A model generated the notes under the pieces. The model ran no database searches and was not told the DNA's origin. It saw only the letters and a list, made by a program, of their open reading frames with translations. A DNA stretch of 64,000 bases from Streptomyces sp. NBC_01288 (lineage in GTDB: Bacteria > Actinomycetota > Actinomycetes > Streptomycetales > Streptomycetaceae): the NCBI RefSeq assembly GCF_035982055.1, contig NZ_CP108427.1, positions 8,431,001-8,495,000 on the forward strand, given 5' to 3'. Position 1 is the first letter of the stretch, and every line of letters begins with the position of its first letter. The position numbers and the translations under genes are program-made. This document shows, piece after piece, positions 1 through 9,483 of the stretch.

Positions 1-642
1 ATCAGCACCGAGCAGGACGACGCCAGCATGGCGAAGGCCGTCCTCGATGTGATGGCCAAGACGGTCGGCAAGAACGCGAAGGTCGGCTACGTCAACGTGG
101 CCGGCTACGCGGCTCTCGACAAGCGCAACTCCGTCTGGAAGACCGCGGTCGACGCCAACGGCTGGAAGCAGCAGTTCAAGGTCGGCAAGGTCACCGACTC
201 CACGGCCACGGACAACGTTCCGCTGGTCTCCGCCGCGCTGACCCAACACTCCGACGTGGCGGGCGTGTTCGCCCCCTACGACGAGCTGGCCAAGGGCACC
301 GTCCTCGCCGTGCAGAACAAGAAGCTCCAGAGCAAGGTGAAGGTCTTCGGCGCGGACGTCTCCAACGCCGACATCCAGAACATGACCGCCGCGGGCAGCC
401 CCTGGGTCGCCACCGCCGGCACCGACCCGTCGGCGGTCGGCGCGGCCGTCGTCCGTACGGCGGCCCTTGAGCTGGCGGGCCAGTTGAACAAGACCTCCGT
501 CGACTTCCCGGCCGTCGCCATCACCCAGGACTTCCTGCGCAAGAACAAGATCGCGAACATGGACCAGCTGCGCGCGGCCCTGCCCGCCCTGAACCTCTCC
601 AAGGTGAGCACCGCGGACTGGATCCCCAATGTCGCCCACTGA
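1..642 (+). CDS. Sugar-type ABC transporter substrate-binding protein, C-terminal part (cut at window edge)
   Basis: The reading frame is open from the first base, so the N-terminus, signal peptide and first lobe lie outside the window. The visible 213 residues resemble the second half of ribose/autoinducer-2 type periplasmic binding proteins (family 4): alternating strands and helices, a segment asking whether a ligand state is present (VAGVFAPYDELAKGTV), then VFGADVSNADIQNM and a Thr-Asp-Pro hinge-like segment. The protein would bind the solute outside the cell and hand it to the ATPase and permease encoded next. Its stop overlaps the ATPase start by 14 bases, so the genes are translationally coupled. 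The kinase encoded fourth suggests the ligand is methylthioribose rather than ribose; that is inference. Confidence 0.85.
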   Translation: MSTEQDDASMAKAVLDVMAKTVGKNAKVGYVNVAGYAALDKRNSVWKTAVDANGWKQQFKVGKVTDSTATDNVPLVSAALTQHSDVAGVFAPYDELAKGTVLAVQNKKLQSKVKVFGADVSNADIQNMTAAGSPWVATAGTDPSAVGAAVVRTAALELAGQLNKTSVDFPAVAITQDFLRKNKIANMDQLRAALPALNLSKVSTADWIPNVAH

Positions 643-2173
643 CAAGGCGGTTGACGTGGCGGCCGTCGGCGTCGCGGTCTCGCTCCGCGACGTCAGCATG
701 GCCTTCGGCGGCAAGACGGTGCTGGAGTCCGTCTCGCTGGACATCGCACCGGGCAGCGTGGTCGCGCTGCTCGGCGCGAACGGCGCGGGCAAGTCCACGC
801 TGATCAAGATCCTGTCGGGCGTGCACACGGACCACGGCGGGGAGGTGCGGGTCGCAGGGGAGCCCGCAGCTCTCCAATCGCCGCTTGCCGCCCGACAGTT
901 GGGCATCCAGACGGTCCACCAGCGGATCGGCGAGGGCATCGTGCCCGGCCTCACGGTCGCCGAGAACCTGGTCTTCGAGGAGCTGGCCCAGAAACGCGGC
1001 AACCCGTTCCTGAACGGCCGCCGCGTGCTGGCCCGCGCCCGCGAGATCCAGGCCGGTCTCGAACTGGACTGGAGCGACGCCCTGTTGCGCCGGGACGTCA
1101 CCGAACTGGGCATCTCCGACCGCCAGTTGCTCATCCTGGCCCGCGCCCTCGCCACCCGCCCCCGGCTGCTCATCCTCGACGAACCGACCTCGGCACTCTC
1201 CGCCACCGAGGCCGAGCGGCTGTTCGCGCTCGTCGAGAAGATGCGCGACGACGGCATCGCGGTCCTCTACGTCTCCCACCGCCTCGGCGAGATCGACGCG
1301 CTCGCCGACCGCTTGGTCGTCCTGCGGGACGGCGGTCTCACCGACGACCAGGTCAAGCCCTTCGACTGGGACAGCGCCCTGCGCGCGATGCTCGCCCAGG
1401 CCCACGAGGCGACGAGCGCCCGCCCGCAGCGCAGCGGCGAACACGGCGACATCGTCCTCGGCCTGCACGGCGTCCACCTCTTCGAGGGCCGCGCCCCCCT
1501 CGACCTCGACCTGCGCGCCGGTGAAGTCACCGGCGTCGTAGGCCTGTTGGGCGCGGGCAAGACGGAACTGGCCCGCGGCCTCTTCGGCGCCGAGCCCTTC
1601 CCCACCGGCAAGGTCGACCTCGACGGCAAGCCCTACGCCCCCCGCCGCCCGTCCGATGCCATCCGCGCCGGCGTCCACCTCGTCCCCGAGGACCGGCACG
1701 CCGACGCGCTCGTCCCCGGCTGGTCGGTGGCCCAGAACATCTCGCTGCCGTTCCTCAAGTCCCTGTCCCGGGCGGGGTTGGTGAACACGGCGAGGGAGGA
1801 CGCCCTGGGCCGCGGGACCATCGACGCCCTCGGCGTCGTCGCCCGCGACGAACACAGCACGGTGGAGGAACTCTCCGGCGGCAACCAGCAGAAGGTCGTC
1901 GTCGGCCGCTGGCTCGCCGAGACCCCCCGCGTCCTCATCCTGGACGAACCGTTCCGAGGCGTGGACATCGGCGCACGGCGTGACATCGGCCGCAGGGCGC
2001 GTGCGCTGGCCGCGGAGGGTGCGGCTGTGCTTGTCCTCTCCGCGGACGTGGACGAGGTGCTGGAGATCGCCGACCGGGTCGTCGTACTGGCGGCAGGCGA
2101 GATCCACCTCGACGCGTACGGCGAAGACGCGGAACGCGACCGCGTGATCCAGACCATCTCGGCGTCCGTGTGA
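629..2173 (+). CDS. Sugar ABC transporter ATP-binding protein with two ABC domains (RbsA/MglA type)
   Basis: The 514-residue protein has two fused ATPase domains, as in ribose and galactose importers. The first has Walker A GANGAGKST at about residues 49-57 and Walker B LLILDEPTSAL, but a degenerate signature (GISDRQ). The second has a Walker A-like GLLGAGKT, a clear LSGGNQQK signature and VLILDEPFRGVD. One intact and one degenerate site is normal for this family. It powers solute import at the cytoplasmic face of the membrane. The ATG overlaps the end of the binding-protein gene, and the permease follows after 25 bases. Confidence 0.93.
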   Translation: MSPTDKAVDVAAVGVAVSLRDVSMAFGGKTVLESVSLDIAPGSVVALLGANGAGKSTLIKILSGVHTDHGGEVRVAGEPAALQSPLAARQLGIQTVHQRIGEGIVPGLTVAENLVFEELAQKRGNPFLNGRRVLARAREIQAGLELDWSDALLRRDVTELGISDRQLLILARALATRPRLLILDEPTSALSATEAERLFALVEKMRDDGIAVLYVSHRLGEIDALADRLVVLRDGGLTDDQVKPFDWDSALRAMLAQAHEATSARPQRSGEHGDIVLGLHGVHLFEGRAPLDLDLRAGEVTGVVGLLGAGKTELARGLFGAEPFPTGKVDLDGKPYAPRRPSDAIRAGVHLVPEDRHADALVPGWSVAQNISLPFLKSLSRAGLVNTAREDALGRGTIDALGVVARDEHSTVEELSGGNQQKVVVGRWLAETPRVLILDEPFRGVDIGARRDIGRRARALAAEGAAVLVLSADVDEVLEIADRVVVLAAGEIHLDAYGEDAERDRVIQTISASV

Positions 2174-2198
2174 TGCCGGCCCCTTCAGGAAGCACCCG

Positions 2199-3245
2199 AT
2201 GACCACCACCCAGAGCTCCGAGGCCGCGCCGAAGGCACTGGCCCCGCCTTCCGTCTCCACCGCCGTGCGCGTCCAGAACGCCGTCATCAAGTACGGGTTC
2301 ATCTTCGTCACGGTCGCGCTCTTCCTGTACTTCGCGCTGAGCGAGGGCTCCTTCCGCGAGTCGGCGACCATGCTCGACACCCTCCGGTACGTGTCCGTCG
2401 CCGCGATCCTCGGCCTCGGTGTCACCGTCACCATGGCCGTCGGCGGGATGGACATGTCCGTCGGTGCGGTCGCCGGGCTCGGGGTCACCGTCGCCGCGAA
2501 GACGATGGTGACGTACAACCAGGTAGGCACAGTCGCGATCCTCGCCGTGATCGCGGCAGGCGCGCTCGCCGGACTCCTCAACGCCCTGCTGATCGTGGTC
2601 ATGAAGATCCCCGACATGCTGGCCACCCTCGGCACCATGTTCGTCATCCAGGGCACCAAACTCATCCTGGTCGACGGCCAGTCCATCTCCGCCGGCATGA
2701 CCCAGTCCGACGGCAGCACCGCGCCCGGCAAGTTCACCGACGGTTTCCTGCGTATCGACCGCGGCACGATGCTCGGCATCCCCATCTCCGTGCTGATCTT
2801 CGGCGCGCTGACGGTCATCGCCTGGGTGTTCCTCGCCCGCACCCGCTGGGGCCGCGTCCTGTACGCCATCGGCGCCAACCCCGAGGCCTCCCGCCTGGCG
2901 GGCATCCGCGTCGGCGCGTACCGGGCCCTCGCCTACGTCCTCTCCGGCGTCCTCGCCTCGATCGGCGGCCTGATCCTGGCGTCCCGGATCGGCCAGGGTG
3001 ACGTGTCCGCCGGTACTTCGCAGCTGCTGGAGGCGGTCGCGGTAGCCCTCGTAGGCACCTCGGTCCTCGGCCGGGGCCGCCCGAACGTCTGGGGCACGGC
3101 CCTCGGCGCCGTCCTCATCGGCATCATCACCACCGGTCTCACCATCAAGGGCCTGCCGTACTACACCCAGGACGTCGTCGAGGGCGCGGTCCTCATCCTC
3201 GCCCTGGTCTTCAGCTTCACCCTGTCCAAGCGCCGCACCGCATAA
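2199..3245 (+). CDS. Sugar ABC transporter permease (RbsC type)
   Basis: The 348-residue protein is strongly hydrophobic with roughly eight to ten membrane segments and fits the branched-chain/ribose permease family (BPD_transp_2). The family's central motif is visible as GANPEASRLAGIRV, the cytoplasmic coupling loop that contacts the ATPase. The first 25 residues are polar and cytoplasmic. It is the third gene of a one-directional operon with binding protein and ATPase before it and the kinase 22 bases after it, so a single permease probably forms a homodimer. The transported substrate cannot be read from the sequence. Confidence 0.9.
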   Translation: MTTTQSSEAAPKALAPPSVSTAVRVQNAVIKYGFIFVTVALFLYFALSEGSFRESATMLDTLRYVSVAAILGLGVTVTMAVGGMDMSVGAVAGLGVTVAAKTMVTYNQVGTVAILAVIAAGALAGLLNALLIVVMKIPDMLATLGTMFVIQGTKLILVDGQSISAGMTQSDGSTAPGKFTDGFLRIDRGTMLGIPISVLIFGALTVIAWVFLARTRWGRVLYAIGANPEASRLAGIRVGAYRALAYVLSGVLASIGGLILASRIGQGDVSAGTSQLLEAVAVALVGTSVLGRGRPNVWGTALGAVLIGIITTGLTIKGLPYYTQDVVEGAVLILALVFSFTLSKRRTA

Positions 3246-3267
3246 GGAAGTTCGAGGAGTTCGCACG

Positions 3268-4428
3268 ATGGGCTACCGCATCCTGGAGACCGACGACATC
3301 CCGGCCTACCTGCACGAGCGCGGCCACTGGGACGACGTGACCGACATTCACGTCCGCGAGGTGTCCGACGGCAACATGAACCGGGTGTTCCTCGCCTCCA
3401 GCGCCGACGGCACCCGCAGCCTCGCCCTCAAGCAGGCGCTGCCCTGGGTGCGGGTCGCCGGACCCTCCTGGCCGATGAGCCCCGAGCGCGCCGACGCCGA
3501 GGCCCGGGCCTACGAGCAGGTCGCGCGGGTCGCCCCCGACAAGATCCCGGCGATCCACGGCTACGACGCCGACAACTACGCCCTCGTCATGGAGGACATG
3601 TCCGACCTGGAAGTCCTGCGCACGGTCCTCAACGAGGGCGCGTCCTACGGCCCGGACACCTCGGTCCGTATCGGCGAGTTCGTCGCCCAACTCGCCTTCG
3701 CGACCAGCGACTTCGGCATGGAATCCGCCGAGCGCAAGGCGCTGATCGCGACCTCGGTGAGCCCCGAGCTGTGCAAGATCACCGAGGACGTGGTGCTCTC
3801 CGAGCCGTACATCGAGCACGAACACAACCACTGGCTCCCGGAGTTGGCCGACCTCGCCCTCTCCTTCCGGGCCGACAGCCGCCTGCGCACGGAGGTCGCC
3901 GACCTCCGGTACACCTTCATGACCAGCGCGCAGGCCCTCCTCCACGGCGACCTGCACACCGGCAGCGTCATGGTCGGCGAACGCGAAGGCGCCCCCGTGG
4001 TACGGGTCTTCGACCCCGAGTTCTCCTTCGTCGGCCCGATCGGCTACGACCTCGGCCTGTACTGGGCCAATGTCCTGGTGTCGGAGCAACGCGCCCGCGA
4101 GCTGGGCACGTCGACCGACCACGCCGACCAACTCGCCCTCTCCTGGAAGGCGTTCGAGACCGAGTTCCGCCGCCTCTGGCCGACCCGCGTCGACACCTTC
4201 TTCGACAACACCTACCTCGACCGCTTCCTCTCCCGCGTCTGGACCGACTCGGTCGGCTACGCCGGCACGGAGATCGTCCGCCGCATCATCGGCTTCGCCC
4301 ACCTGACCGACCTGACGACACTGCCAGATCCGGTTCCGGCGTCGAGGCGGACGTTGCTGCTGGGGCGTGAACTGATCGTGCGGCGCGAGGAGTTGACGTC
4401 ACCGGAGCACATCAGGGCGCTCGTCTGA
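3268..4428 (+). CDS. mtnK: S-methyl-5-thioribose kinase
   Basis: This 386-residue protein has the aminoglycoside-phosphotransferase fold and matches methylthioribose kinase in length and motifs: catalytic loop HGDLHTGSV at residues 226-234, metal-binding DPEF at 249-252, followed by GPIGYDLG. The wording HTGS instead of the usual HxxN loop is characteristic of MtnK. It phosphorylates methylthioribose, the by-product of S-adenosylmethionine-dependent polyamine and other reactions, feeding the methionine salvage pathway. No mtnA isomerase follows; the next gene is on the other strand. Its place directly behind a pentose-type importer implies that external methylthioribose is scavenged. An RBS-like GAGGAG precedes the ATG. 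Confidence 0.88.
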   Translation: MGYRILETDDIPAYLHERGHWDDVTDIHVREVSDGNMNRVFLASSADGTRSLALKQALPWVRVAGPSWPMSPERADAEARAYEQVARVAPDKIPAIHGYDADNYALVMEDMSDLEVLRTVLNEGASYGPDTSVRIGEFVAQLAFATSDFGMESAERKALIATSVSPELCKITEDVVLSEPYIEHEHNHWLPELADLALSFRADSRLRTEVADLRYTFMTSAQALLHGDLHTGSVMVGEREGAPVVRVFDPEFSFVGPIGYDLGLYWANVLVSEQRARELGTSTDHADQLALSWKAFETEFRRLWPTRVDTFFDNTYLDRFLSRVWTDSVGYAGTEIVRRIIGFAHLTDLTTLPDPVPASRRTLLLGRELIVRREELTSPEHIRALV

Positions 4429-4452
4429 GGGACGTCACTCCGCTGAGAGGCC

Positions 4453-5013
4453 TCACTCCGCGTCGAACCACTCCTTGTCGGCCGCCCAGTGCGCCACCCA
4501 GCCGGCGAACCCCGGCGCGGAGGTCGTGAACCCGAACTCCGCGCCGAACGGCATGGCGCCCACATCGGTGACATGCCAGACGTGCCCCCGCTGGGGGCCG
4601 GTGACGACCAGGTGCCAGTTCATCGCGCAGCCGTCGGTCCCGAGCACGATCGAGCCGTGGTTGAGAACCTGCTCGACGACCGCGGCGGGGTCCTCGTAGG
4701 GCCCGTCGTCCTCCTCCCACAACCACCCCGCCGCGAGCGGGAAGGGCTTGCCCGGGTCCCGGTCCGCCTCGCCGTCGCCCCAGTCGTCCGGCAACTCGGC
4801 CAGCCCCAACAGGCCGTACTCCGGCGGCCCTTGGAACGACCCGTCGGATATCTCGGCCACGCACGTCCGGTACGGCTCCGGCAGCACCACCCCGTGCTCC
4901 GCCTCGAACGCGCGCACCGCGTCCCAGCCGAGCGCCGACTCCCCGCCGTCGTCCACGCCGAACGCCGCCCGCAGCGCGGCGAGTTCATCGGCGGAGGCTT
5001 GATCGTTGTTCAT
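4453..5013 (-). CDS. SMI1/KNR4 (SUKH)-like protein
   Basis: I chose the ATG at 5013, giving 186 residues; the frame stays open further upstream but that part is not protein-like. The sequence is acidic and Trp/Gly-rich, with the SUKH hallmarks: LPEPYRTCVAEISDGSFQGPPEYGLLGL near the middle, then a WLWEEDD turn and a C-terminal sheet with HVWHVTDVGAMPFG. SUKH proteins are often immunity proteins or binding scaffolds. No toxin gene is adjacent, so a stand-alone regulatory or housekeeping role is as likely. The ATG lies only six bases after a possible -10 element, so the transcript may be leaderless. Confidence 0.7.
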   Translation of the reverse strand: MNNDQASADELAALRAAFGVDDGGESALGWDAVRAFEAEHGVVLPEPYRTCVAEISDGSFQGPPEYGLLGLAELPDDWGDGEADRDPGKPFPLAAGWLWEEDDGPYEDPAAVVEQVLNHGSIVLGTDGCAMNWHLVVTGPQRGHVWHVTDVGAMPFGAEFGFTTSAPGFAGWVAHWAADKEWFDAE

Positions 5014-5019
5014 ACGCCC

Positions 5020-5042
5020 ATGAAAACATCCGGCACTGACAA
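5020..5042 (-). promoter_or_regulatory. Partial PafBC/RecA-NDp-type promoter before the SUKH gene
   Basis: On the minus strand TTGTCAGTG is a nine-of-nine match to the -35 part of the DNA-damage promoter TTGTCRGTG-N8-TANNNT. Exactly eight bases later comes TTTCAT, which fits the -10 part except for the A at position two. Six bases then separate it from the ATG. The weak -10 makes this a candidate only. Confidence 0.4.
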
Positions 5043-5055
5043 CCGGGCACGCCAA

Positions 5056-5087
5056 AGGGGCGGCTCCCTCCGTAAGGAACCGCCCCT
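5056..5087 (-). terminator. Hairpin between glpD and the SUKH gene
   Basis: AGGGGCGG and CCGCCCCT form an eight-base stem, extended by TCC/GGA inside, 46 bases downstream of the glpD stop. It would end the glycerol operon before the next minus-strand gene. The T-tract is short. Confidence 0.55.
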
Positions 5088-5092
5088 GTCAC

Positions 5093-5130
5093 GCCGTAGC
5101 AAAAGCCGCCGTAGCGACCGGCGCCGTAGC
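5093..5130. repeat. Three direct repeats of GCCGTAGC with 15-base period
   Basis: GCCGTAGC occurs at 5093, 5108 and 5123, directly behind the glpD stop codon (minus strand). The surrounding bases are also partly repeated. The copies lie between the stop and the terminator, so they would be in the 3' untranslated part of the glp transcript. Confidence 0.7.
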
Positions 5131-5132
5131 GA

Positions 5133-6749
5133 CTACTTCTTGTCGAGCAGGTCCTGGACCTTCGCGCGGACCTCGTCCGTCGCCAGACCCCGGATCGTCA
5201 GGGTCGTGCGGCGGCGCAGGACGTCGTCCTGGGTCTCGGCCCACTCGTGGTCGCGGGCGTAGACGACCTGGGCCCAGATCTCGGGGGCGTCGGGGTGGAC
5301 GCGCCGGCCCAACTCCGGGTTCTCGTTGGCGAGTCGGGCGATGTCGAAGGCAAGGGAGCCGTAGTGCGTGGCCAGGTGCTTCGCCGTGTCGGCCGCCATG
5401 CGCGGGCCCGGTGCCGGGTTGTCGATCAGGAGGCGGTGGGCGACCGCGCGCGGGTTGGCGACGCCCGGGAGCGGGAGCTTCTTCGGGAGGGAGGAGATCG
5501 GCTCGAAGTCCTCGCCGAGCGGGTGGCCGGGGAGGGCCTCCAGCTTCTGCATGACCGTACGGCCGATGTGCCGGAAGGTCGTCCACTTGCCGCCCGCGAC
5601 GGACAGCATGCCGCCCTTGCCCTCGGTCACCACTGTCTCGCGCTTGGCCTTCGCCGTGCTTCCGGGGCCGCCCGGCAGCACGCGGAGGCCCGCGAACGAG
5701 TACGTGATCAGGTCACGGGAGAGCTGCTGGTCGCGGACCGAGAACGCGGCCTCGTCCAGGATCTGGGATATGTCCTTCTCGGTGACCGAGACGTCCGCCG
5801 GGTCGCCCTCGAACTCCTCGTCGGTCGTGCCGAGCAGCAGCATGTCCTCCCAGGGGAGGGCGAAGGTGATGCGGTACTTGTCGATGGGGGTGGCGAGAGC
5901 GGCCTTCCATGGGGACGTGCGCTTCAGGACCAGGTGCGCGCCCTTGGACAGGCGGATGGACGGCGCCGCGTTCGGGTCCTCCATCTTGCGCAGGTGGTCG
6001 ACCCACGGGCCGGTCGCGTTGAGCACCAGGCGGGCACTCACGCCGAACTCGTCGCCGGAGGTGGTGTCGCGCAGCTCCGCGCCGGTCACCCGGCCCTGGG
6101 TGAAGCGCAGGCCGGTGACCTCGGCGTGGTTGAGGACGACCGCGCCCGCCTCGACGGCCGCGCGGACCGTCATCAGCGCCATGCGCGCGTCGTTCATCTG
6201 GTCGTCGCCGTAGACGGCCACGGCCTTGAGGTTCTGGGTGCGCAGCTCCGGCACGTCCTGCGCCGCCTTGGCGGGGGACAGGAGGTGGCCGACGCCGTCG
6301 CCGAACGCGGAGAGCGCGGAGTAGGCGAAGACGCCCGCCCCGAGCTTCGCCGCACCGTGCGGACCGCCCTTGTACACGGGCAGGTAGAACGTGAGCGGGT
6401 TCGCCAGGTGAGGAGCCACCTGGCGGGACACCGCACGGCGTTCGAAGTGGTTCTCCGCCACCAGCTTCACCGCGCCGGTCTGCAGGTAGCGCAGACCGCC
6501 GTGGAGGAGCTTGGAGGAGGCGGAAGAGGTGGCACCGGCGAAGTCGCCGGCGTCGACCAGGGCCACCCGCAGCCCGGACTGCGCGGCGTGCCAGGCGGTG
6601 GAGATGCCCAGGATGCCGCCGCCGATGACGAGGAGGTCGTACGTCGCCTTGGAGAGCTGCTCCCGGGTCTCGGCCCGGCTCGGGTTCGAGCCGGAGGCCG
6701 GGTGCGTACCGAGGGCAGGCACGGACTGCAGGGTGGACTGACTGGTCAT
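5133..6749 (-). CDS. glpD: Glycerol-3-phosphate dehydrogenase, FAD-dependent
   Basis: The 538-residue flavoprotein oxidises sn-glycerol 3-phosphate to dihydroxyacetone phosphate and passes electrons to the membrane quinone pool. The FAD Rossmann motif GGGILG is at residues 43-48, followed by the family-specific segments SSKLLHGGLRYL and, later, GTTDEEFEGDP and LRVLPGG. A C-terminal helical domain of about 120 residues completes the usual length. It is the last gene of the operon glpF-glpK-glpD, nine bases after glpK, whose last codons carry its ribosome-binding GAGGAG. In S. coelicolor nomenclature this would be gylB. Confidence 0.95.
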   Translation of the reverse strand: MTSQSTLQSVPALGTHPASGSNPSRAETREQLSKATYDLLVIGGGILGISTAWHAAQSGLRVALVDAGDFAGATSSASSKLLHGGLRYLQTGAVKLVAENHFERRAVSRQVAPHLANPLTFYLPVYKGGPHGAAKLGAGVFAYSALSAFGDGVGHLLSPAKAAQDVPELRTQNLKAVAVYGDDQMNDARMALMTVRAAVEAGAVVLNHAEVTGLRFTQGRVTGAELRDTTSGDEFGVSARLVLNATGPWVDHLRKMEDPNAAPSIRLSKGAHLVLKRTSPWKAALATPIDKYRITFALPWEDMLLLGTTDEEFEGDPADVSVTEKDISQILDEAAFSVRDQQLSRDLITYSFAGLRVLPGGPGSTAKAKRETVVTEGKGGMLSVAGGKWTTFRHIGRTVMQKLEALPGHPLGEDFEPISSLPKKLPLPGVANPRAVAHRLLIDNPAPGPRMAADTAKHLATHYGSLAFDIARLANENPELGRRVHPDAPEIWAQVVYARDHEWAETQDDVLRRRTTLTIRGLATDEVRAKVQDLLDKK

Positions 6750-6758
6750 GTGGGGTTC

Positions 6759-8297
6759 TTACTCCTCGTCGTCGAGCCAGCCCATGGTCCGCTCCACGGC
6801 CTTGAGCCAGCTCTTGTACTCACGGTCGCGCTTCTCCGCGGCCATGTTGGGGGTCCACTCGGCGGCCCGGCGCCAGTTGGCACGCAGGTCGTCGGTGCTG
6901 GTCCAGAAGCCGACGGCGAGACCGGCGGCGTAGGCGGCGCCGAGGCAGGTGGTCTCGGCGACCATCGGGCGCACCACGGGGGCGTCGACGAAGTCCGAGA
7001 GCGTCTGCATCAGCAGGTTGTTGGAGGTCATGCCGCCGTCGACCTTGAGCGCGGCGAGCTCGACACCGGAGTCCTTCGTCATGGCGTCCGTGATCTCACG
7101 GGTCTGCCAGGCGGTGGCCTCCAGGACGGCACGCGCGAGGTGCGCCTTGGTGACGTACCGGGTGAGACCGGCGATCACACCGCGGGCGTCGGAGCGCCAG
7201 TACGGGGCGAACAGACCGGAGAAGGCCGGCACGAAGTAGGCGCCGCCGTTGTCCTCGACCGAGAGCGCGAGCGTCTCGATCTCGGCGGCGGTGGAGATGA
7301 GCCCCATCTGGTCGCGCATCCACTGCACCAGCGAACCGGTGACGGCGATCGAACCCTCCAGGGCGTAGACCGGCGCGTCGTTGCCGATCCGGTAGCCGAC
7401 CGTGGTCAGCAGGCCCGAGTAGGAGTTGATGATCTTCTCGCCGGTGTTCATCAGCATGAAGGTGCCGGTGCCGTACGTGGACTTGGCCTCGCCCTCGGCG
7501 AAACAGGTCTGGCCGAACAGGGCCGCCTGCTGGTCGCCGAGCGCGGAGGCGACCGGGATGCCGCCGAGCAGCTCGCCGAGGCGGCCGCCGGTGACCTCGC
7601 CGTAGACCTCGGCGGAGGAGCGGATCTCCGGGAGCATGTTCATCGGGACGCCGATGGACTCGGCGATCTTCTCGTCCCACTCCAGGGTGTGCAGGTTCAT
7701 CAGCATGGTGCGGGAGGCGTTGGTGACGTCGGTGTAGTGCTTGCCGCCGTTCACACCGCCCGTCAGGTTCCAGATGACCCAGCTGTCCATGGTGCCGAAG
7801 AGGATGTCGCCCGCCTCGGCGCGCTCCCGCAGTCCCTCGACGTTGTCGAGCAGCCAGCGGGCCTTGGGCCCGGCGAAGTACGACGCGAGGGGGAGACCCG
7901 TCTCGCGGCGGAAGCGGTCCTGGCCGACGTTGCGCCCCAGCTCCTTGCAGAGCGCGTCGGTACGGGTGTCCTGCCAGACGATGGCGTTGTGGACGGGCTC
8001 ACCGGTGTTCTTGTCCCAGAGCAGCGTGGTCTCGCGCTGGTTGGTGATGCCGATGGCCTTGATGTCGTCGCGGGTGATCCCGGCCTTCTCGATGGCGGAG
8101 GCGACGACCTCCTCGACGTTGGTCCAGATCTCGGTGGCGTTGTGCTCGACCCAGCCCGGCTTCGGGAAGATCTGCTCGTGCTCCTTCTGGTCGACGGAGA
8201 CGATACGGCCGTCCCGGTCGAAGACGATGCAACGGCTGGAGGTCGTGCCCTGGTCGATGGCCGCGATGAACGGTCCGGCGGTGTGCGCGTCGGTCAC
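6759..8297 (-). CDS. glpK: Glycerol kinase
   Basis: The 512-residue protein is a full-length FGGY-family glycerol kinase, phosphorylating glycerol with ATP in the cytoplasm. The N-terminal phosphate loop is DQGTTS (residues 15-20), and the family signatures [11 protein letters not shown] and [12 protein letters not shown](T)L are present. The GTG start at 8297 is preceded by AGGAG with six bases of spacing. It sits between the glycerol channel gene, 83 bases upstream, and glpD. In S. coelicolor nomenclature this is gylA. Confidence 0.96.
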   Translation of the reverse strand: MTDAHTAGPFIAAIDQGTTSSRCIVFDRDGRIVSVDQKEHEQIFPKPGWVEHNATEIWTNVEEVVASAIEKAGITRDDIKAIGITNQRETTLLWDKNTGEPVHNAIVWQDTRTDALCKELGRNVGQDRFRRETGLPLASYFAGPKARWLLDNVEGLRERAEAGDILFGTMDSWVIWNLTGGVNGGKHYTDVTNASRTMLMNLHTLEWDEKIAESIGVPMNMLPEIRSSAEVYGEVTGGRLGELLGGIPVASALGDQQAALFGQTCFAEGEAKSTYGTGTFMLMNTGEKIINSYSGLLTTVGYRIGNDAPVYALEGSIAVTGSLVQWMRDQMGLISTAAEIETLALSVEDNGGAYFVPAFSGLFAPYWRSDARGVIAGLTRYVTKAHLARAVLEATAWQTREITDAMTKDSGVELAALKVDGGMTSNNLLMQTLSDFVDAPVVRPMVAETTCLGAAYAAGLAVGFWTSTDDLRANWRRAAEWTPNMAAEKRDREYKSWLKAVERTMGWLDDEE

Positions 8298-8380
8298 TGT
8301 GTGCTCCTGAGGGGTTCCGTGGTCATGAGGACTGGTTCTACTGCTGCTTCAGTGCTCGGAGTTCCGGTTCTCGTCCGGTT

Positions 8381-9160
8381 CTAAGCAAAGGCCAGGTTGT
8401 AGATACCCGCAGCGATCGCGCCGCCGATCAGCGGTCCGACGACCGGGATCCAGGCGTAGCTCCAGTCGGAGCCGCCCTTGTTGGGCAGCGGCAGGAGCGC
8501 GTGCACGATGCGCGGGCCCAGGTCACGGGCCGGGTTGATGGCGTACCCGGTCGGGCCGCCGAGCGACAGACCGATGGAGACGACCACGAACGCGGTGATC
8601 AGGGCGCCCAGGGTGCCGAGACCGTTGCCGTTGGCGTTCAGACCCTGCGTCAGGATGGCGAGGATCAGGACGACGGTGCCGATGATCTCCGTGGCGAGGT
8701 TCTGCACCACGTTGCGGACCTCAGGACCGGTGGAGAAGATGCCCAGGACAGGTCCGGCGCCCTTCTCCTCGGCCTCCACGGACTTGGCCGCCGGCTCGCC
8801 GACGATCTCCTTGTCCGTGAGGTGGGCCTGGAACTGGCCGTAGTAGGCCACCCAGACCAGGGTCGCGCCGATCATGGCGCCGAGCAGCTGCCCGGCCCAG
8901 TAGATCGGGACGTTGTCCCAGCCACCGTCCTTGATCGCGAGGGCGAGCGTCACGGCCGGGTTGAGGTGGGCACCGGAGAGCGGTGCCGAGATGTACACGG
9001 CCGTCATGACGGCGAAACCCCACCCGAAGGCGATGGCGAGCCAGCCGGCGTTACGGGCCTTGGAGGCCTTCAGCGTGACGGCGGCGCAGACGCCACCGCC
9101 CAGCAGGATGAGTACGGCGGTACCTATGGTCTCGCCGATGAAGATGTCGGAGCTGGACAC
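8381..9160 (-). CDS. glpF: Glycerol facilitator (aquaglyceroporin)
   Basis: I place the start at the GTG at 9160 (259 residues) because AAGGAG lies seven bases before it and the protein then begins [13 protein letters not shown], like other MIP channels; an upstream extension of the frame is not channel-like. Six membrane segments and two half-helices are visible. The two pore motifs are LNPAVT and [10 protein letters not shown]; the Asp after the second NPA-R is typical of glycerol rather than water channels. It lets glycerol diffuse into the cell and is the first gene of the glycerol operon. Confidence 0.94.
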   Translation of the reverse strand: MSSSDIFIGETIGTAVLILLGGGVCAAVTLKASKARNAGWLAIAFGWGFAVMTAVYISAPLSGAHLNPAVTLALAIKDGGWDNVPIYWAGQLLGAMIGATLVWVAYYGQFQAHLTDKEIVGEPAAKSVEAEEKGAGPVLGIFSTGPEVRNVVQNLATEIIGTVVLILAILTQGLNANGNGLGTLGALITAFVVVSIGLSLGGPTGYAINPARDLGPRIVHALLPLPNKGGSDWSYAWIPVVGPLIGGAIAAGIYNLAFA

Positions 9161-9282
9161 CCGCGACTCCTTTGTCCTTCGTCCAGGGAAGCCGAACCCC
9201 GGGTCCCGCCGGGGGTTCGTGCGCCCTCGGGGGTGAGAGCGATGCCGGCCTTTGGCGTTGCCACACTCTAGCGCGTATTGCC

Positions 9283-9303
9283 GGTAGGTGTTCGACAATG
9301 CCG
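9283..9303 (-). promoter_or_regulatory. Probable GylR operator before glpF
   Basis: The sequence around GTTCGACAATGCCG is almost the same as one lying before gylR at 10381-10400 when that is read on the other strand, differing by one inserted base and one substitution. Its centre TGTTCGACA is roughly palindromic, as expected for IclR-family sites. A candidate promoter (TTGACG at 9346-9341, AAGACT at 9322-9317, minus strand) lies just upstream, so a bound repressor would sit at the start of transcription. The remaining 9304-9480 is relatively A/T-rich and holds no gene. Confidence 0.6.
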
Positions 9304-9483
9304 ACCGATGGACGGGAGTCTTGCTCCGGGGTTACAGGCGCGTCAAGAGTGCTGTTATCGAAAACACGATCGTTATTGATTGCTGTGGGCTATCGATCTC
9401 GCGGTCGATGCGGACGGCTATCAGATGGACACCGTGTGTGGTGATTTGGCGTTTTGGCCGACTTTGTCATCCAGGGTACGACT

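Noticed and set aside
5247-8384. A 1045-codon open frame opposite glpD and glpK
   Set aside because: Shadow frame in high-GC DNA; glpD and glpK on the minus strand are certain.
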